From contig SSBO01000012.1 in assembly GCA_005281725.1 (NCBI GenBank), positions 17,196,603 to 17,260,602 of the forward strand: DNA of 64,000 bases, given 5' to 3'. Source of the stretch: Wuchereria bancrofti. Its lineage: Eukaryota > Nematoda > Chromadorea > Rhabditida > Onchocercidae. The position numbers and the translations under genes are program-made. The notes under the pieces were generated by a model. The model searched no databases. It worked only from the letters and a program-made list of their open reading frames with translations, and was not told where the DNA came from. Positions 60,735 to 64,000 of the stretch are shown piece by piece. Position 1 is the stretch's first letter. Each line of letters opens with the position of its first letter.

Positions 60735-63651
60735 CTTCTTTGCAAAGTAATGCCACCAGTTGGTCAACAGTATCGTCCGCTGAAAACTACCTTCTTAGTG
60801 AGGATACTTGTCAAAAGGATGGATTACCACCATTGTCTAGGCTTTTCCCAAATTCAACTTCGTGCAGGCGAGAACAGCCGAAAGATGTTAGTTTCTAATG
60901 TTGGCATTTAGATTTTGCACAATTTCAATTCGGTTATGAATAGATACACTTTTTCTAGTTCAAGAATCATTGTCGAACAGCAGAAAACAATGAACAGAGA
61001 AGATACTGGTTAGTCTGGATGCTTACTTCAACGGTGATTTTCCTTGATCTTTCATATGGTTAAAGTACTTATGGCATGCTAGTTCAAGTAACAAAAAACA
61101 AAAAAAACAACTTAAATAAATAACAGGAATACGGGTTGAATTTGTACTGTATTCCAATAATTATTGTTCGGATTTTTATGATATTCAAGCTTTTTTGAAT
61201 TTTGATGTAGAAATTGAATCGAATTTTAAAATATAAATTAATTATTATGCCAGTTTTGCAGATAATGGTAATGAGGACTGTCATTTGGGACCACACTTAT
61301 TAAAAGCAGTAAAATGTAACGATATTGAAGCAGTGTCGTTTTTGATGCTTCATGGAGCGGATGTGAATTATTCTGATTCGGATAAGAATACAGCTTTGCA
61401 TCATGCTGTGGTTGTTAACAGTGATCAGATTACTCTCTATTGTTAAGTACTCACCGATGCAGTGTAGATGTTTTATGATCAAGATTATCAAAATTTGGAA
61501 ACATATAAGTAGTCTTCTTCAGATGGATGTAGCATCTGGCAGCTTGGTAATGCTTGATAAAAGTTTGATAGTTGAAGAAGAGTATTATCACTTCCAGTAG
61601 ATACCATTTTCTCATGTCTTCGTGAATTCTGTTTTAGTGGAGAATTTCGTTTTCAGTTCGATCTTACTAAAATAGTTAGACATTTCCAGTTTTTTGCTAT
61701 TTTATCATTAGTATTTTCAAAGTTTATTAAATATAGATTTTTATAGTTGCGAGCTGTAAATGTCTTGGGGCAAACACCACTTACTTTGACTGTCAAATTT
61801 GCTCATGTCTCTGATCTGTGCACACGCTGCATCCTTGATTTCATGTACACCGAGTATTATCAACAAACAAAAGTACGAAATAATACTTTCACTCCACAGT
61901 TGATTCCTTCACTTCCGCATGTTATTTTTTGTTTTCGGTGGAGTTATTCTGCTGTTTTTGTTTGATGTTTTTATTCAAATGATATATTATGAACTGGACC
62001 AAACGTGTAAGATCTGCTGTTTTCAAGTTTTTTTCTATGTAGTGCCTATCTGATTTTTCTGATTTTTCATTTCCAGACAAAATGGTGTATCACGACTAAT
62101 GACTTCTAGTAATTACCGACAATTCGACCCTGCGTTGGTATGTGAAAGAATTTGAAAACGATATAGTGTCCAAAAAATCTGCATCATTTGTTTGTAGCGG
62201 TTTTTTCAGAAGAGAGCGAGATGGTTGTATTTTTACTCGAGATATATTGTCCGAAAAAGATGATCCAACTCTGACTGATATTTTCGGACGTACTGCTCTT
62301 CATTATGCTGCACTTAACAGACGGGTCAATCTTTTGCCAATATTATACTCATTTGGTCTTAAGCTGGATACCGAAGATACCAAGGTTGACTATTTTGTTC
62401 CGGTTCTTTTAATCGTCCTCATCATTGCCACTTGACTGCATTGGTCAACTGATTTAGATAATCAAGGCTCATATCTATCAAATTGCGCCATATACCATGT
62501 TTTTTGAAATGTAATATTCCTTTTGAAACTTTAGGGAGAAACGCCCTTATATCTGGCTGCCCGTGAAGGTCATTTGGGTATGGTTAATTTATTATTGTCG
62601 TTTGGCGCAAACAGTGAAATCAGTGATCAAGTATGTTTGCAAAAGAGAATATTGGGATATACAGTTTTTCCTGTTTCATATTTGGAATTATGAAGTTTTC
62701 TAGCTTGGACGTACGCCGTTGGATATGGCGAGAGAAAGAGGACATTGTCTTATCGTGGAATTTTTAGAAAATGCAGCAGTTAATGTTGATGTTATGAAGA
62801 CACGAAAAAGAAAACGAAGTCGTAAGCTATCCAGTGCAGGTATTTCATATTTGCACTTCTTAGTAGAGGACCATGTTTTGTTGCGTGTTTTTTGGATTCT
62901 AGCATAATTTTTTCGGAGTAATTGGTTCCGTTGAAGCAAATACATTGAAGGAATTTCATAATATATGTATAACTCATATCAAATTTATTTAAAACATTTT
63001 ACCCTTTTACAAGGTAATTAGTAGAATCATTATGGCTTAACTTGTTTCTGTTCAACGTAGTAATATAAGTTTATACATAGCACTCTGACAAAAAACAGGA
63101 TTGTAAAAGCAATAAAGTAATAAATGAATAATTGAAAGCACGTTCAGATGGAATAACTTCTCCTTTGTGTATATTCTGCTTAAATGTTCTACTTAAATTG
63201 TTTAAGCACGTCAAAAAATTTTTAGCAAAATATAAGTTGAAGCTGCGGTCCCATATTCCAGCATCTTCTCAAGAGAATATTTCGTTGATTTCATCAAGCA
63301 TTGCTATTGGATTGAATGAAGATTATACAGAAGACGTTGGTGACATCGATGAGGATATGGCGATTTCAAGCTCATTCTTGAATTCTGTCGAATTATTTGT
63401 ATTTACGCCAGCCGGACAAATCATAGTTGAAGCAGAAAAAGAACTTGATTTCGACGTTGGAGATCCAGGTGTTATTCCTTTATGCTGAGAGATTAGTAAA
63501 ATTTTTTGTTAGCATATTTATAATCTTTCTGCTGTGATAATATATTTCTGAAATTACTGCAGCTGTGCCGGACTATGTCGATCTTTCGACAAATTCTTAC
63601 TTGTCAACCGAATTTTTCCCCAATAATGCGTTCCCCGTGGAGCCTTTCCAG
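60735..63651 (+). CDS. Ankyrin-repeat protein, LIN-12/Notch intracellular-like (partial)
   Basis: Exons: 60735-60886 (frame unsure), 60959-61008, 61262-61469, 61747-61844, 62077-62133, 62210-62384, 62535-62630, 62704-62839, 63139-63468 and 63563-63651. The last ends at a donor, so the gene runs past the window. Ankyrin repeats are clear: DIEAVSFLMLHGADVNYSDS, RAVNVLGQTPLTLTVKFAHV, DIFGRTALHYAALNRRVNLL, GETPLYLAAREGHLGMVNLL and LGRTPLDMARERGHCLIVEF. The 'ETPLYLAAREG' repeat, followed by a degenerate last repeat and then a basic cluster (TRKRKRSRKLSS), matches the order in Notch intracellular domains, which enter the nucleus with CSL/LAG-1. An acidic Ser-rich C-terminal region follows. Exon 61262-61469 needs one extra base to stay open. 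In exon 60735-60886 the frame that fits the splice phase looks less protein-like than another open frame. An IkB/BCL3-type or unrelated ankyrin protein is the alternative. Confidence 0.55.
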
Positions 63652-64000
63652 GTTTGGAGATCATCGGAATAAACTTTCTTTTCTTATTTTGTTTTTGTGG
63701 GGCTTTTCAAGTTATCGTTCTATAAGATACATTTCTCGTAAAAAACTGAGTTTTCGTTTTTTTCTTTATTTGGAACAAAATTGATAGGAAGTAGTACTAG
63801 TTTACGAAATTCACCTGAGACTCACTTTTCTTCCTTTTAATTCTATACTTGAGACTCACTTTTCCTCCCTTTAGTTCAGTTTCCAATGATGATATATGCG
63901 ATATTTGAGTTACGCTGTTCTTATATTTTTTGAAAAGCATTTCGGAATTAAAATTACTTTATTTAAGGTCGATGAAAACACAGGAATATGCTTCGAGAGA
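63652..64000. other. Intron at right edge
   Basis: This follows the donor CAG|GTTTGG of the ankyrin gene. No acceptor leading to an open exon is convincing before the window ends. A short direct repeat (GAGACTCACTTTTC) occurs at about 63,821 and 63,851. Confidence 0.4.

Noticed and set aside
1..64000. CRISPR arrays, bacterial promoters, ribosome binding sites, rRNA genes
   Set aside because: The sequence is clearly eukaryotic with spliced genes, and no spaced direct-repeat array or rRNA-like block was seen.

Overview
The window looks like a fragment of a nematode nuclear genome. It is strongly AT-rich, genes are split by introns of about 100 bp to several kb, and almost every acceptor reads TTTYAG or similar. 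Several genes have an acceptor-like site a few bases to a few tens of bases upstream of the start codon (28,019; 33,410; 20,664; 47,819), which is what trans-spliced leader sites look like. The intron lengths fit a parasitic or spirurid-type nematode better than Caenorhabditis, but I cannot name the genus. Most real genes are invisible as single long ORFs. I assembled them exon by exon, requiring donor, acceptor and reading phase to agree.

Layout. 1-9.6 kb: no convincing gene, AT-rich intergenic DNA with one possible orphan exon near 8.2 kb. 9.67-12.66 kb (+): a seven-exon gene for a small, probably secreted protein of unknown family. 14.1-15.0 kb: an orphan minus-strand terminal exon whose 3' end is copied in inverted orientation 0.5 kb away. 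16.0-33.4 kb (-): four genes on one strand, read right to left: Elongin A (29,928-33,410), an RRM/RS protein with a periphilin-like C-terminus (21,417-28,019), a 102-residue helical protein (19,829-20,664) and a TAF1A-like RNA polymerase I factor (16,005 to at least 19,444). Three of the four have nuclear transcription or chromatin roles and the cluster resembles a nematode operon or part of one.

27,325-33,873 and 33,875-40,342 are two copies of the same 6.5 kb segment, joined by a single n. The left copy holds the intact Elongin A gene and first exon of the RRM gene. The right copy holds an Elongin A pseudogene with many lesions, an orphan copy of the RRM first exon, and a 441-base gap. The outer 0.7 kb of the two copies is far more alike than the rest.

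40.5-47.8 kb (+): a two-exon 96-residue gene, and two less certain small genes near 42.7 and 45 kb. 47,819-54,798 (+): a complete seven-exon rhodopsin-class GPCR. 55.6-58.2 kb (+): a BTB-domain gene with one unresolved splice phase. 58.5-59.0 kb: orphan coding-like fragments. 60.7 kb to the right edge (+): an ankyrin-repeat gene that resembles the intracellular part of a LIN-12/Notch receptor, with an apparent one-base frameshift, running off the window.
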